From positions 1 through 29,408 of IMG/VR virus record IMGVR_UViG_3300042887_001701: a stretch of DNA of 29,408 bases, one strand, 5' to 3'. This stretch comes from a virus. This document shows positions 6,566 through 14,104 of the stretch, piece after piece. How positions within the stretch are numbered: the stretch's first letter is position 1; the number at the start of each line of letters is the position of its first letter. Below the pieces are notes generated by a model, which was given only the letters and a program-made list of their open reading frames with translations, did no database searches and was not told where the DNA came from. Both the position numbers and the translations under genes were made by a program.

Positions 6566-8185
6566 TTAAACTTCGTTGAGGTTGCCGATGACGATCTTGC
6601 CGTAAAATTCGGGCCTGATCATCTTCTTGGCATAACGTGTCATCACGCCACGGCGTGGTGTGAAGTTCACTGGGTCGTACACCAATGGTGTCTGAATCAG
6701 TGGGATGTATGGAGCGTATACAGCACCGGTTTCTAGGAAGTTGCTTCCACGGAAACCAACCAACATAACGTTGTCGGTCATGTATGGGTTCTTGTAAACG
6801 GTCCAACGGTTGCTTAGAGCGCCAACCTTGGCAACACCCATTGCGAACTTGGCTTGATCGCCGTCCGTGTTGGTTGTGAAGCCAGGGATGCTTTCGATGA
6901 TGGTAGCAACGTCTGGGCTGCAAACTAGGAAGTTTGCACCACCACGCAGGGTCAACTGGTGGATCTTGTTGCTGACCTTCTGGATCTTGTTACCCAATGT
7001 CTGGAACCAGGTGCTCTTGACATAAGCAGTGCGGTTAGCAGCTGTGTCAGCGAACAATCCGGTTGTAGCATTGTATTCCTGACCGATACGAGCGGACCAG
7101 AATTCAGTTGTTACTGCTGGAGCATTGACGAGCAACATATCGAGGATTTCGAGGTCGATTTCCATCGAAACGTATTCGCTCAATAGAGCAGTAAGTTCTG
7201 CTTCTGCGTCGATTGAGTGATATGCGTTCAAGTCCTGAGCCAATTCTGGGGTCCAGACGGCCTTTAGCTTACGGGTCTTGGCAACGATAGCTTCAGACTT
7301 TAGCTCTAGGTTTACTTCTGGAATACCAACGTCGGCATATAGACCTGAAGTGCCAGCGCCAGCGGAAGCTGCGGTGTCTTCGAAGTCGCCACGGCTGCTG
7401 TCGGCTGGCTGCTTGTGATAAGCAACAGACGCATTGCCGCTGACTGCTGAACCCGAAACGTAGAAGATTACGTTGTTGCCAGAAACGGTTGTGAATGCTG
7501 GATAGAAATCAACGATTCCGGAGCCAGAGACGGTGAAAGCACGAGCGCCATTGGCGTCGAAGTTTGTTCCGCTCAAGGAAACGGTTACCGACTGAATCTT
7601 TCCTGCGCTTAAGGAAGCGCTGAGGTCGGTGTTGAAGTTGATGTCTTCCCAAGTTGGGCCGTTTGCGGTGCTATTAGAACCGGTGGTCATTGCTGGGGTA
7701 GCTGTCTGGTCATTGATGGTATAACCAAAGCGACCTTGGCCATATAGACCGTTGGTTGCGCTGTCGGTTGAACCTAGCTTGGTGCCCGTACCACCGAATA
7801 GCGAGTTACCGCTGAATGCTGGCTTACCAGCCTGATCGCTACCATACTTGAAGTCTAGATAGAATACTAGACCGGATGGCAGGTTCATTGGCTGAACGCT
7901 GACGAATTCCTTAGCAGCAATTTCAGCGAACACACGACGAACCAATGGTAGAGCAACGCCTGCCCATTGTTCGGAGTTCGATGAAGTTCCTGTACGGGTA
8001 GCTTCGTCGATTAGTTGTTTAGCCTGATTTTCCAGAAGAATGGACATGTGTGACTTTTCCATGTCGCTCTTGATGCCTTCTAGAAGACCAGTCTTTTCCC
8101 ACTTGGATACGAGTCCACGGGTTTCGGACATGAGCTTAACCATTGGATTGGTTGTCTCAGTTAGTAGTGATTTGATATCTGACAT
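6566..8185 (-). CDS. 23: Major capsid protein (gp23-like)
   Basis: The product has 539 residues, close to T4 gp23 (521). The stretch WAGVALPLVRRVFAEIAAKE and the following VSVQPMNLPSGLVFYLDFKYG segment (about 75-115) are the conserved start of the mature gp23 fold. A 'FTPRRGVMTRYAKKMIRPEF' stretch ends the protein. The N-terminal 61 residues look like the T4 propeptide, which prohead protease removes after (L/I)-x-E. Here LIDE|A (59-62) is the likely cut. A Ser/Thr/Gly-rich beta region (about 145-275) may be the insertion domain. The start follows a good AAAGGA ribosome site. The gene sits after the scaffold gene and ends at a strong terminator. Confidence 0.95.
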   Translation of the reverse strand: MSDIKSLLTETTNPMVKLMSETRGLVSKWEKTGLLEGIKSDMEKSHMSILLENQAKQLIDEATRTGTSSNSEQWAGVALPLVRRVFAEIAAKEFVSVQPMNLPSGLVFYLDFKYGSDQAGKPAFSGNSLFGGTGTKLGSTDSATNGLYGQGRFGYTINDQTATPAMTTGSNSTANGPTWEDINFNTDLSASLSAGKIQSVTVSLSGTNFDANGARAFTVSGSGIVDFYPAFTTVSGNNVIFYVSGSAVSGNASVAYHKQPADSSRGDFEDTAASAGAGTSGLYADVGIPEVNLELKSEAIVAKTRKLKAVWTPELAQDLNAYHSIDAEAELTALLSEYVSMEIDLEILDMLLVNAPAVTTEFWSARIGQEYNATTGLFADTAANRTAYVKSTWFQTLGNKIQKVSNKIHQLTLRGGANFLVCSPDVATIIESIPGFTTNTDGDQAKFAMGVAKVGALSNRWTVYKNPYMTDNVMLVGFRGSNFLETGAVYAPYIPLIQTPLVYDPVNFTPRRGVMTRYAKKMIRPEFYGKIVIGNLNEV

Positions 8186-8216
8186 AATTTTCCTTTATTA
8201 AGGTTTGATTGTTGAT

Positions 8217-9545
8217 TTATGAACGAATACCTGCGAGCTTCTTGAAGCGGTTTGCCATTTCGGCACCTTCCGAGATAACTGCTGGTTTTGTTGGTTTGGT
8301 TGATGCAACCGGTTTGCTGGCTAGACCTTCGGTGATAGTCTTGACGGTTGTTGACACCTTCTTTGCAGCAGGAACAACTTCCTTCTTGGCACCGAAACTA
8401 AACGATTCGGCCAATGTTGCGTAAACGAGCTTGGCTTCACGAACAGACTTCGTGAGGTCAAACGATTCGATTACCTTTAGTTTCTGCTCGTTGTTCAAGT
8501 TAGCTTGTTTGAACAATTTGTTCGTATATAGCAACTTGGCATTGAGCAGGTTTACTTCATTGATGCGGTCCCGTAGATAAACAACTGCGCTACGGTATTC
8601 TTCATTTTCCTTCTTCAACGAAAGATTTTCTTTAATGATTGACTCGTTGGCTTCTTCCTTCTCGTCATCATGTTTTTCAGCTTTTTCAGCTTTTTCTTTT
8701 TGGTACTTGGCAAGACCAGGAGGAAGTTTACCTTCATTTGCTTCTTCTTTTTCTTCTTCCTTTTCGTCTTCGTCTTCACCTTCGGACAGAAGTTCGTCGA
8801 GATTGATCTCTTCGTCTTCTCCGTGACCAGCAGCAGCTTCCATTGGAGCGGACATTTCTTCCATTCCAACTTCATTTACGCTGGTTTCTAGTTCCTTTAG
8901 AATTTCTTCTAGGGATTCGTCGCTGATTTCTTCACCTTCTTCCAAAGCAACTTGGTCATTATCTGGACCTTGTGGGTCATTTGTCTTGTGACCGGCGGTT
9001 GTCTTGGTATAGTCGCCAGAAGCCTTTTCTGTTCCTTTTGTAGCAGGAAGAGAACCTTTGGTTGATAGGCTGGTGCCTTTAACAACCATGTTCTTGCCTG
9101 GATCTTCAGTCTTGTGACCTTTTGTGGTCTTCTTATAATCACCAGAAGCCTTGTCGCCTTCTTGGATGTTTGATGTAGCAAGAGTTGGATCGAGTTCAGC
9201 ACCGATTGTACCACGGATTGCTTCTTCGTCCATTTCTTCTTCAGTCATTTCGGCTTCTGGAGCAGGAGCGGCTTCTGGTGCTGGTGCAGCTTCTGGGGCT
9301 GGAGCAGCGGCCATCATAGCAGCATCTTGTGCAGCGTCGGCGTGAACTTCTGGGGCAGGAGCGGCTGGTGTTTCATCGGCTACTGGGAGTGCTTCTTCAC
9401 CGGCAACTTCTTGCTTTAGCTTTTCAGCTAACATGCTTTGAATTTTTGGTGTGAATGCTTCTTCCAAAGCAGCCTTGGCATTGGCGAGGGCGGTAGCACG
9501 TACAGCCTTAGCGTCTGCGATAGCTTGTTTTAGTAGATCTGACAT
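8217..9545 (-). CDS. 22: Prohead scaffold / core protein (gp22-like)
   Basis: The product has 442 residues and is extremely acidic, Ala- and Pro-rich, with low complexity in its middle. A helical N-terminus (MSDLLKQAIADAKAV) leads to AAPAPE repeats (81-97). Two copies of ASGDYxKTTxGHKTxDP follow (133-149 and 175-191), then an Asp/Glu/Lys-rich block. The C-terminal coiled region (about 303-385) contains LLNAKLLYTNKLFKQANLN, a pattern I associate with gp22-type scaffolds of marine phages. Scaffold forms the inner core of the prohead and is degraded during maturation. Its place directly before the capsid gene fits the T4 order 21-22-23. Confidence 0.85.
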   Translation of the reverse strand: MSDLLKQAIADAKAVRATALANAKAALEEAFTPKIQSMLAEKLKQEVAGEEALPVADETPAAPAPEVHADAAQDAAMMAAAPAPEAAPAPEAAPAPEAEMTEEEMDEEAIRGTIGAELDPTLATSNIQEGDKASGDYKKTTKGHKTEDPGKNMVVKGTSLSTKGSLPATKGTEKASGDYTKTTAGHKTNDPQGPDNDQVALEEGEEISDESLEEILKELETSVNEVGMEEMSAPMEAAAGHGEDEEINLDELLSEGEDEDEKEEEKEEANEGKLPPGLAKYQKEKAEKAEKHDDEKEEANESIIKENLSLKKENEEYRSAVVYLRDRINEVNLLNAKLLYTNKLFKQANLNNEQKLKVIESFDLTKSVREAKLVYATLAESFSFGAKKEVVPAAKKVSTTVKTITEGLASKPVASTKPTKPAVISEGAEMANRFKKLAGIRS

Positions 9546-9689
9546 AATAGTTTTATCTTTATTGTTGATGAAACTATTAAGAGTTTCAAAATGGTTGATT
9601 TTAGCTTCGCATCAAAGAATGACGCATTTTATAATAAATAAATATATACGTATTTACAAAAAATATAAAATATTTTGACTTTTTATATT
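9546..9689. other. 144-base A/T-rich leader ahead of scaffold gene
   Basis: There is no gene here. On the minus strand it carries ACGTATATATTTAT (around 9642-9655), shared with the leader at 10888-10902, and a run of A/T. This is likely the promoter region for the scaffold-capsid pair, but no confident -35/-10 pair can be assigned. Confidence 0.4.
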
Positions 9690-10139
9690 TTATTCTGGCT
9701 TCTTGATCTTTGATACTGCTGGTCCCGCACCTTCGTTAAGATCTCTAATTTCAAAATAACGACTTAGTACGTGGCCACCATCTTCATACAATGCTTCCAT
9801 ACGTTGCTGCATTGTGTGTGCTTCTTTAGCAAGTTTGTTGAACTCTTCTGACACTCTGCGAAGTTGTTTCATGTTTTCAGAAACTGTCTTTTTATCAAAC
9901 CAGTCTTCTGTTTCTGTCATTGTGAATTTTTCAGCCGCTTCTGTAATCTTTGCTAGTGTATGAGCAATTTCCATTAGATTATATTCGCGACGAAGCTGAC
10001 CACCATATTCATTATATTTGCCAATTGCTTCAAGTGCCATCTTCTTTTCTTCAACAGACCAAGCAGCTTCTTGATGAACATTACCATCCATCTTGGTTTC
10101 AATTCCTTCGATCAAATTTCTTAGTTTTAGTACATTCAT
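9690..10139 (-). CDS. Unrecognised helical head-region protein, 149 aa
   Basis: No family is recognised. The protein is predicted to be almost wholly helical with heptad-like patterning (residues ~30-120, rich in Glu, Lys, Met and Leu), so a coiled coil is likely. It starts MNVLKLRNLIEGIETK, which resembles the short amphipathic leaders of neighbouring proteins; IEG is a weak match to the prohead protease site. It lies between the protease-region gene and the scaffold gene, 12 bases after the preceding stop. A role as a minor prohead core component is inferred from position only. Confidence 0.6.
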   Translation of the reverse strand: MNVLKLRNLIEGIETKMDGNVHQEAAWSVEEKKMALEAIGKYNEYGGQLRREYNLMEIAHTLAKITEAAEKFTMTETEDWFDKKTVSENMKQLRRVSEEFNKLAKEAHTMQQRMEALYEDGGHVLSRYFEIRDLNEGAGPAVSKIKKPE

Positions 10140-10151
10140 AATTTTAATATT

Positions 10152-10883
10152 TTAAGCGGCTGGTTCTTCTGCTGGTGCTTCTGGCTGTTTTGTTGCCAGA
10201 GTTTTCATGCTAGAAATTAATTCTGGCATACCCGGTATAGTCATATATGTAACAACATCTTCGGAAAATTCATCCATATCTTCCGGAGTTTGTACTTTTA
10301 GTTTATCAACCATTTCTGCGGCAAGTGCGTCGATTGTGTTTGACTTAAATGCGTGATCAATAATTTTTCCAAGTAAAAATTGAGTTCCACTGGAAGAAGA
10401 AAGTTTTACATATTTATTTTTTTTAATTTCTTTTTCCGCCTCTTCTTTTTCGGCTTTGGCTTTTTCTAGCTCCGCCTTTGCTTTGGCAGCATCTGCCTTT
10501 GCTTGTTCTGCTTCGTCTCCTCCAGCGTCTTCTGCACCGGCGTCGGCTCCACCCGCGTCATCTTTGGGACCGGCTTTAGGCGAAGCGTCTGCTTTATCGG
10601 TTGGGTTTGCTCCTGCCGCTGGCGCTGGTTTAGCCGCACTAGTATCTTTTGGGGTTTCATCTGCTCCTCCTAACGGTGGCAAATCTCCACCAGTTTCGTC
10701 TGCTGCTGGTTCTTCTGCTGGCGCGTCTTTTTTCTTTTCGTCTTGTTCTTTTTTGACGCCCTTCTTTTTTCTTGCTTCGTATATAGTTTCCCAACTCAAA
10801 TCACTTAATCTATTCTTGTTGGCGTTATTTGATATTTCAGACAATATCTGTTTGAGATATGGATTGGTAATTTTACTATTCAT
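10152..10883 (-). CDS. Unrecognised acidic Ala/Pro-rich head-region protein, 243 aa
   Basis: No family is recognised. It starts MNSKITNPYLKQILSEI, close to the shared leader pattern. A basic stretch (ARKKKGVKKEQDEKKK) follows, then a long low-complexity Ala/Asp/Glu/Pro/Gly region (about 50-150), and then a compact helical C-terminal domain (about 155-235). Low-complexity acidic proteins beside gp21 and gp22 genes often belong to the prohead core. The position between protease and scaffold supports that. It may be an internal or scaffold accessory protein; there is no direct evidence. Confidence 0.6.
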   Translation of the reverse strand: MNSKITNPYLKQILSEISNNANKNRLSDLSWETIYEARKKKGVKKEQDEKKKDAPAEEPAADETGGDLPPLGGADETPKDTSAAKPAPAAGANPTDKADASPKAGPKDDAGGADAGAEDAGGDEAEQAKADAAKAKAELEKAKAEKEEAEKEIKKNKYVKLSSSSGTQFLLGKIIDHAFKSNTIDALAAEMVDKLKVQTPEDMDEFSEDVVTYMTIPGMPELISSMKTLATKQPEAPAEEPAA

Positions 10884-10887
10884 ATAT

Positions 10888-10902
10888 TATAAATATATAC
10901 GT
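10888..10902 (-). promoter_or_regulatory. A/T motif GTATATATTTATA upstream of 243-aa gene
   Basis: On the minus strand ACGTATATATTTATA lies 5-20 bases before ATG 10883. The same core occurs in the leaders at about 5485, 9650, 14070 and 16040, and on the plus strand before the lysozyme (5555-5566). It always reads the same way relative to the next gene. It could be a promoter -10 region or a translation-promoting leader. Confidence 0.35.
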
Positions 10903-10914
10903 ATTGTTATAAAA

Positions 10915-11544
10915 TTACCTTACTTCGGATAGAATATCTCGGATGATATTTTCTATCTTTAGATATTTGTTGATGTCATTTGCTCCGACTGAAGCAATGA
11001 CTTGACTGCGATTTACACCTTCATTGATCGAACCTGGCGACATATAAGCACCGCGAGTTGATGGTGAACTTACAAGGTCAAAGCAAAGTAGCTCAAAGTC
11101 ATCTTGAACTTCTACGGTGTTTTCATTCATTTGACGAACACTGCCAAGACCACGGCTGCTGATGCCAAGACGCACATTGTTCTTGATAAGTTCACGAGCA
11201 ATATTACCAGATGGTGTTGTCAATAGTTCAATCTTACCAACAACAGTATCGCCTTCCCAATGGCATTCTACAACATTATGGGATACGTTCTTTAGATTGA
11301 TGATGGAACTATCTGGATGGTCAAGTTCGCCAAGAGCGCGGCGTTCGCCGATAACTTGTTTATACTTTTCTATTTCGCGAGCAAGCACTTCTTTTGGATA
11401 TACGCGACCGTTGTGATTCTTTTCGCCTGCTTTTTGGAGTGGTCCAGACAATACAAGAGGTGCGTTTGGATTTGAACGTGCTTCGTTGAGCATCTGCGGA
11501 GAGATGTCAAATGGTATAAAATCTACTAGTAGTTGCTTGCTCAT
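10915..11544 (-). CDS. 21: Prohead maturation protease (gp21-like)
   Basis: The product has 209 residues, matching T4 gp21 (212). ELDHP (73-77) holds the catalytic His, and GISSRG (127-132) holds the catalytic Ser of the herpesvirus-assemblin-like prohead protease family. The N-terminal PLQKAGEKNHNGRVYPKEVL region (35-54) is also typical. The enzyme is built into the prohead core and cuts capsid, scaffold and internal proteins after (L/I)-x-E motifs before DNA packaging. A good AAGGA ribosome site precedes ATG 11544, overlapping the end of the upstream gene. Its likely substrates in this window are the capsid protein (site at residue 61) and the small proteins with xLIRE leaders. Confidence 0.93.
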   Translation of the reverse strand: MSKQLLVDFIPFDISPQMLNEARSNPNAPLVLSGPLQKAGEKNHNGRVYPKEVLAREIEKYKQVIGERRALGELDHPDSSIINLKNVSHNVVECHWEGDTVVGKIELLTTPSGNIARELIKNNVRLGISSRGLGSVRQMNENTVEVQDDFELLCFDLVSSPSTRGAYMSPGSINEGVNRSQVIASVGANDINKYLKIENIIRDILSEVR

Positions 11545-11547
11545 ATT

Positions 11548-12087
11548 TTATCCTTGTGGAAGTATATTCTTAGCAACAGGCGAACCTGCTGAAGTTGGCT
11601 TCATTGGTACAATGCCGCCGACATTTCTTAGTCCAGACTGTTGTGTAGAAGATGATGTGGCTGGATTTACTTGTATCTGAGAATCGTCCAGATAATAATC
11701 AGACTGAGATGCATTGCCTTCTTTACCAGAAAATACAACATAATACCTGTCTTTCATATAACGAACCTGAATATCAGTCACAGTTATTGTATAATCTTTT
11801 TCAATCTGACCGACACTGCCTTTTGAGGCATTGGCAGTAACAGTCTTTTTCAAGAACTGTTTCTTTAGTTCTTCAACAAACTTCTTTACAATAGTTTCTT
11901 CGCTTTTTTCAAGATTTAGCTTGAAGTTCCTGAATGATTGGGAAATGTCCACAACATTGCCACTTTGTGCTGGCGGAGGAGTAGTAGCAGTAGGGGCACG
12001 GCCAGGCGACATACCGCCAGCAGCAGATGGGTTATTGCCCCAACTATCTTCTTTTAATACTTGTTTTGCTATGTTGGTTAGGTTCAT
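11548..12087 (-). CDS. Unrecognised head-region protein, 179 aa
   Basis: No family is recognised. ATG 12087 gives MNLTNIAKQVLKEDSWG. A longer in-frame version from 12120 would overlap the upstream gene by 32 bases and is less likely. The leader IAKQVLKED resembles the AKQLIRE leader of the gene just upstream. A Pro/Thr-rich linker (about 25-45) follows, then a helical stretch, then a beta-rich domain (about 100-150, with VTDIQVRYMKDRYYVVFSG). The gene lies between two small leader-bearing genes and the protease, the site of genes 67/68 in T4. It is a possible internal or core protein. Confidence 0.65.
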   Translation of the reverse strand: MNLTNIAKQVLKEDSWGNNPSAAGGMSPGRAPTATTPPPAQSGNVVDISQSFRNFKLNLEKSEETIVKKFVEELKKQFLKKTVTANASKGSVGQIEKDYTITVTDIQVRYMKDRYYVVFSGKEGNASQSDYYLDDSQIQVNPATSSSTQQSGLRNVGGIVPMKPTSAGSPVAKNILPQG

Positions 12088-12088
12088 A

Positions 12089-12586
12089 TTATTTTCCCAT
12101 TCTGTTGATTCTTTTGGCAATCTCTTTTAGACGGTTATGTATTTCCTTCATGTCTGGTTGAGTTCTTGCCCATAGATTTTCATTGGTATATCCGCATTCT
12201 GTCTTTAAGCGTTCGCAAATGTTTATAAGATATTCAACTTCACCAAGCATTTTCTTGGCTTGATTGATGCCATATGAAATCTTGGCGTGATTTTTCATCA
12301 TATCACTTTCCTTGAAGTTACGATAGCGACTGCGAGCTTCCATTATATTCAAATCACGACGTACTGTCGGCAGGCTTTCATTTTCTGATTCGCCTATTGT
12401 AGTATCATCTGTATCTTCTTTACCAACAACTTTGCCGCCAGGCATACTTTTTTCTGCCGATTTCTTTTTGCTCTTTTTACCACGAAATGCTGCTGGGGTC
12501 ATATATCCCGCAACAGCACCAGTGCCTGTCATTTCTTCAATGACTTCTTCAACAAGTTCGCGGATTAGTTGTTTGGCGTCTTTCAT
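12089..12586 (-). CDS. Unrecognised small protein with xKQLIRE leader, 165 aa
   Basis: It starts MKDAKQLIRELVEEVIEEM, an amphipathic leader almost the same as those of the two genes upstream. A Gly/Lys/Ser-rich hinge (about 35-60) and a long helical, coiled-coil-like C-terminal half (80-165) follow. The ATG overlaps the preceding stop by one base (TAATG), so translation is coupled. No family is recognised. The I-R-E in the leader matches the consensus cut by T4-type prohead proteases. It is a plausible head internal protein. Confidence 0.7.
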   Translation of the reverse strand: MKDAKQLIRELVEEVIEEMTGTGAVAGYMTPAAFRGKKSKKKSAEKSMPGGKVVGKEDTDDTTIGESENESLPTVRRDLNIMEARSRYRNFKESDMMKNHAKISYGINQAKKMLGEVEYLINICERLKTECGYTNENLWARTQPDMKEIHNRLKEIAKRINRMGK

Positions 12587-12855
12587 TATACGTCGCCTTG
12601 AATGGCTTTTTGAGCGATCCAGTCGCCTGCCATACTGTTCAGTTGGTCAAGTTCTTTGTCATTCAACTCAACGCCATTTGTAAATGTTGCTGAAGAAATG
12701 TGTGCATCAGAATAATCACCGGCACGAACGCCGTCGATCTGAATGCTTTGTACATCAACTTGTTTGCCATTGACTACAAAGTTTTCGGTGGCTTGTTGTC
12801 CCATTACTTCTTCAATAGTTTCTCTGATCAGTTGTTTTAGTTGTTTGCGTGTCAT
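12586..12855 (-). CDS. Unrecognised small protein with LKQLIRE leader, 89 aa
   Basis: It starts MTRKQLKQLIRETIEEVMG. The ribosome site and first codons are nearly base-identical to those of the 99-aa gene 300 bases upstream. The rest differs: residues ~24-60 look beta-rich (VVNGKQVDVQSIQIDG) and the end is helical. No family is recognised. This suggests one leader placed on different bodies. Confidence 0.7.
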   Translation of the reverse strand: MTRKQLKQLIRETIEEVMGQQATENFVVNGKQVDVQSIQIDGVRAGDYSDAHISSATFTNGVELNDKELDQLNSMAGDWIAQKAIQGDV

Positions 12856-12868
12856 ATTATTCCTTTTA

Positions 12869-13168
12869 TTATTTTACATTAACTTTTTGAGCGACATATA
12901 CTTCATTGAAATCTACGCCATATTCATATGCATTTACACCGTCGCTGGTATGTACAGTTTGTTCGCCATCTTCATTTTCTTGCATGAAAAAACCGTCCTC
13001 TGACACCGCAACCATTTCTGCTTGATATTCAGTTTTGATGAATACTACAGTTTTTCCACTCTTGACCAATCTGTTTAGTTGATTGAATGTATATGCAGGA
13101 CCGGCGGCTTCGGATTGAATGCCTTCGATGGCTTCTCTGATAAGTTGTTTGAGTTCCTTGCGTGTCAT
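12869..13168 (-). CDS. Unrecognised small protein with LKQLIRE leader, 99 aa
   Basis: It starts MTRKELKQLIREAIEGIQSE. The KQLIREA core matches the capsid protein's predicted cleavage region KQLIDEA in six of seven residues. After the leader comes a small, mostly beta domain (about 25-95) with acidic loops. A strong AAAAAGGA ribosome site lies 5 bases before the ATG. The gene follows the 291-aa gene by 11 bases. No family is recognised. A packaged internal protein is inferred from the leader and from its place between portal and protease. Confidence 0.7.
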   Translation of the reverse strand: MTRKELKQLIREAIEGIQSEAAGPAYTFNQLNRLVKSGKTVVFIKTEYQAEMVAVSEDGFFMQENEDGEQTVHTSDGVNAYEYGVDFNEVYVAQKVNVK

Positions 13169-13179
13169 ATTATTCCTTT

Positions 13180-14055
13180 TTATTTGATATTTTTGAGTTC
13201 TTTGATAAGTTCATAACTCAACATCAGAGCCATGATTTGATTTTCCTTTACTAGAGTTCCTTTGGTAATCTTATCAAGTTGATTGAGCGTTTCATCAATC
13301 TTGATTTTTACAACTTCATTATTCACCACACTCTTTAGTTCGCTGATTTGCTTTCTAACTTCAGGAACTTCGGTATTGATATATTGGCGAAGAGAATTGG
13401 TATTGCTGATGTTGTTGATATACTCGCGAATAAGAATCTTTTGCTTTTCATCCAATCCTTTGTATTTTTCATTGAATGAATCAACCAGCAACTTATAAGC
13501 AAGCAAACGAACATCTTCATTTTGCTGTTGATATACCTTGACCAGGTCTTTCTTTTCTTCTTCGGATATTACTCTTGTAGGCGTCTTGGAAGCAACAATG
13601 CTTTCAACAATACAACTTCTTGCCTTGAACATTTCACGAGGGTCGCTTTCAACTTCATTTACAGTATCTTCAAAAACCTTGTATATACTAGCAAGCAACT
13701 TGTAGTTTGATATACTACCCTTTAGAAAATCATCAAGTGGATAATGTTGCTTGATTTCTTTGATAAGTTCATACTTCTGTAAGTTTAATGAACGCTCATT
13801 CAACTTCTTTCGGGTACGCAATACAGTATCTAATAATCTATCAGCAGAAACTTGGTCTTTTGTTTTTTCTTCAAGTATTACTCTATACAACGCATTCTCT
13901 CTTCCTAATTCTGTATTTTCCGAAAAATACTTACGTAGCATATTGTTCGCTTTTGAGTCATCTTTTCCATTTAGTATATCGGCGGTGACTTGACGAACAA
14001 GTAGTTCAAATAATATACCCGCATTTTTATACTTGGAGTGTTTCAGCTTCTTCAT
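13180..14055 (-). CDS. Conserved-looking helical protein after portal, 291 aa
   Basis: No named family is recognised. The protein is highly charged and predicted all-helical. It has KYKNAGILFELLVRQVTADI near the N-terminus and regular Leu/Glu/Lys patterns throughout. There is no signal peptide, transmembrane segment or catalytic motif. It sits directly after the portal gene and before the small leader-bearing genes. No Shine-Dalgarno is visible before ATG 14055, and the leader is A/T only. It could be a portal or prohead initiation partner, but that is positional inference. Confidence 0.7.
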   Translation of the reverse strand: MKKLKHSKYKNAGILFELLVRQVTADILNGKDDSKANNMLRKYFSENTELGRENALYRVILEEKTKDQVSADRLLDTVLRTRKKLNERSLNLQKYELIKEIKQHYPLDDFLKGSISNYKLLASIYKVFEDTVNEVESDPREMFKARSCIVESIVASKTPTRVISEEEKKDLVKVYQQQNEDVRLLAYKLLVDSFNEKYKGLDEKQKILIREYINNISNTNSLRQYINTEVPEVRKQISELKSVVNNEVVKIKIDETLNQLDKITKGTLVKENQIMALMLSYELIKELKNIK

Positions 14056-14065
14056 ATATTTTTAT

Positions 14066-14073
14066 TATTTATA
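14066..14073 (-). promoter_or_regulatory. Possible T4-type late promoter TATAAATA
   Basis: An exact minus-strand TATAAATA lies 11-18 bases before the 291-aa gene's start. The transcript would have only a few leader bases. The site overlaps its own inverse (TATTTATAAATA), so orientation is ambiguous. Confidence 0.3.
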
Positions 14074-14104
14074 AATATGTTATTGTGTGATAAAAACTCC
14101 ATTT

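Noticed and set aside
6471-6923. Minus-strand frame of 150 codons at the end of the capsid gene
   Set aside because: Shifted frame inside the capsid gene and across its terminator; composition (His, Arg, Gln) is not protein-like.
8615-8875. Lys-rich frame inside the scaffold gene
   Set aside because: Shadow of the Asp/Glu/Lys codon block in another frame.
12085-12120. Earlier start for the 179-aa protein
   Set aside because: It would overlap the upstream gene by 32 bases, and ATG 12087 restores the shared leader pattern.
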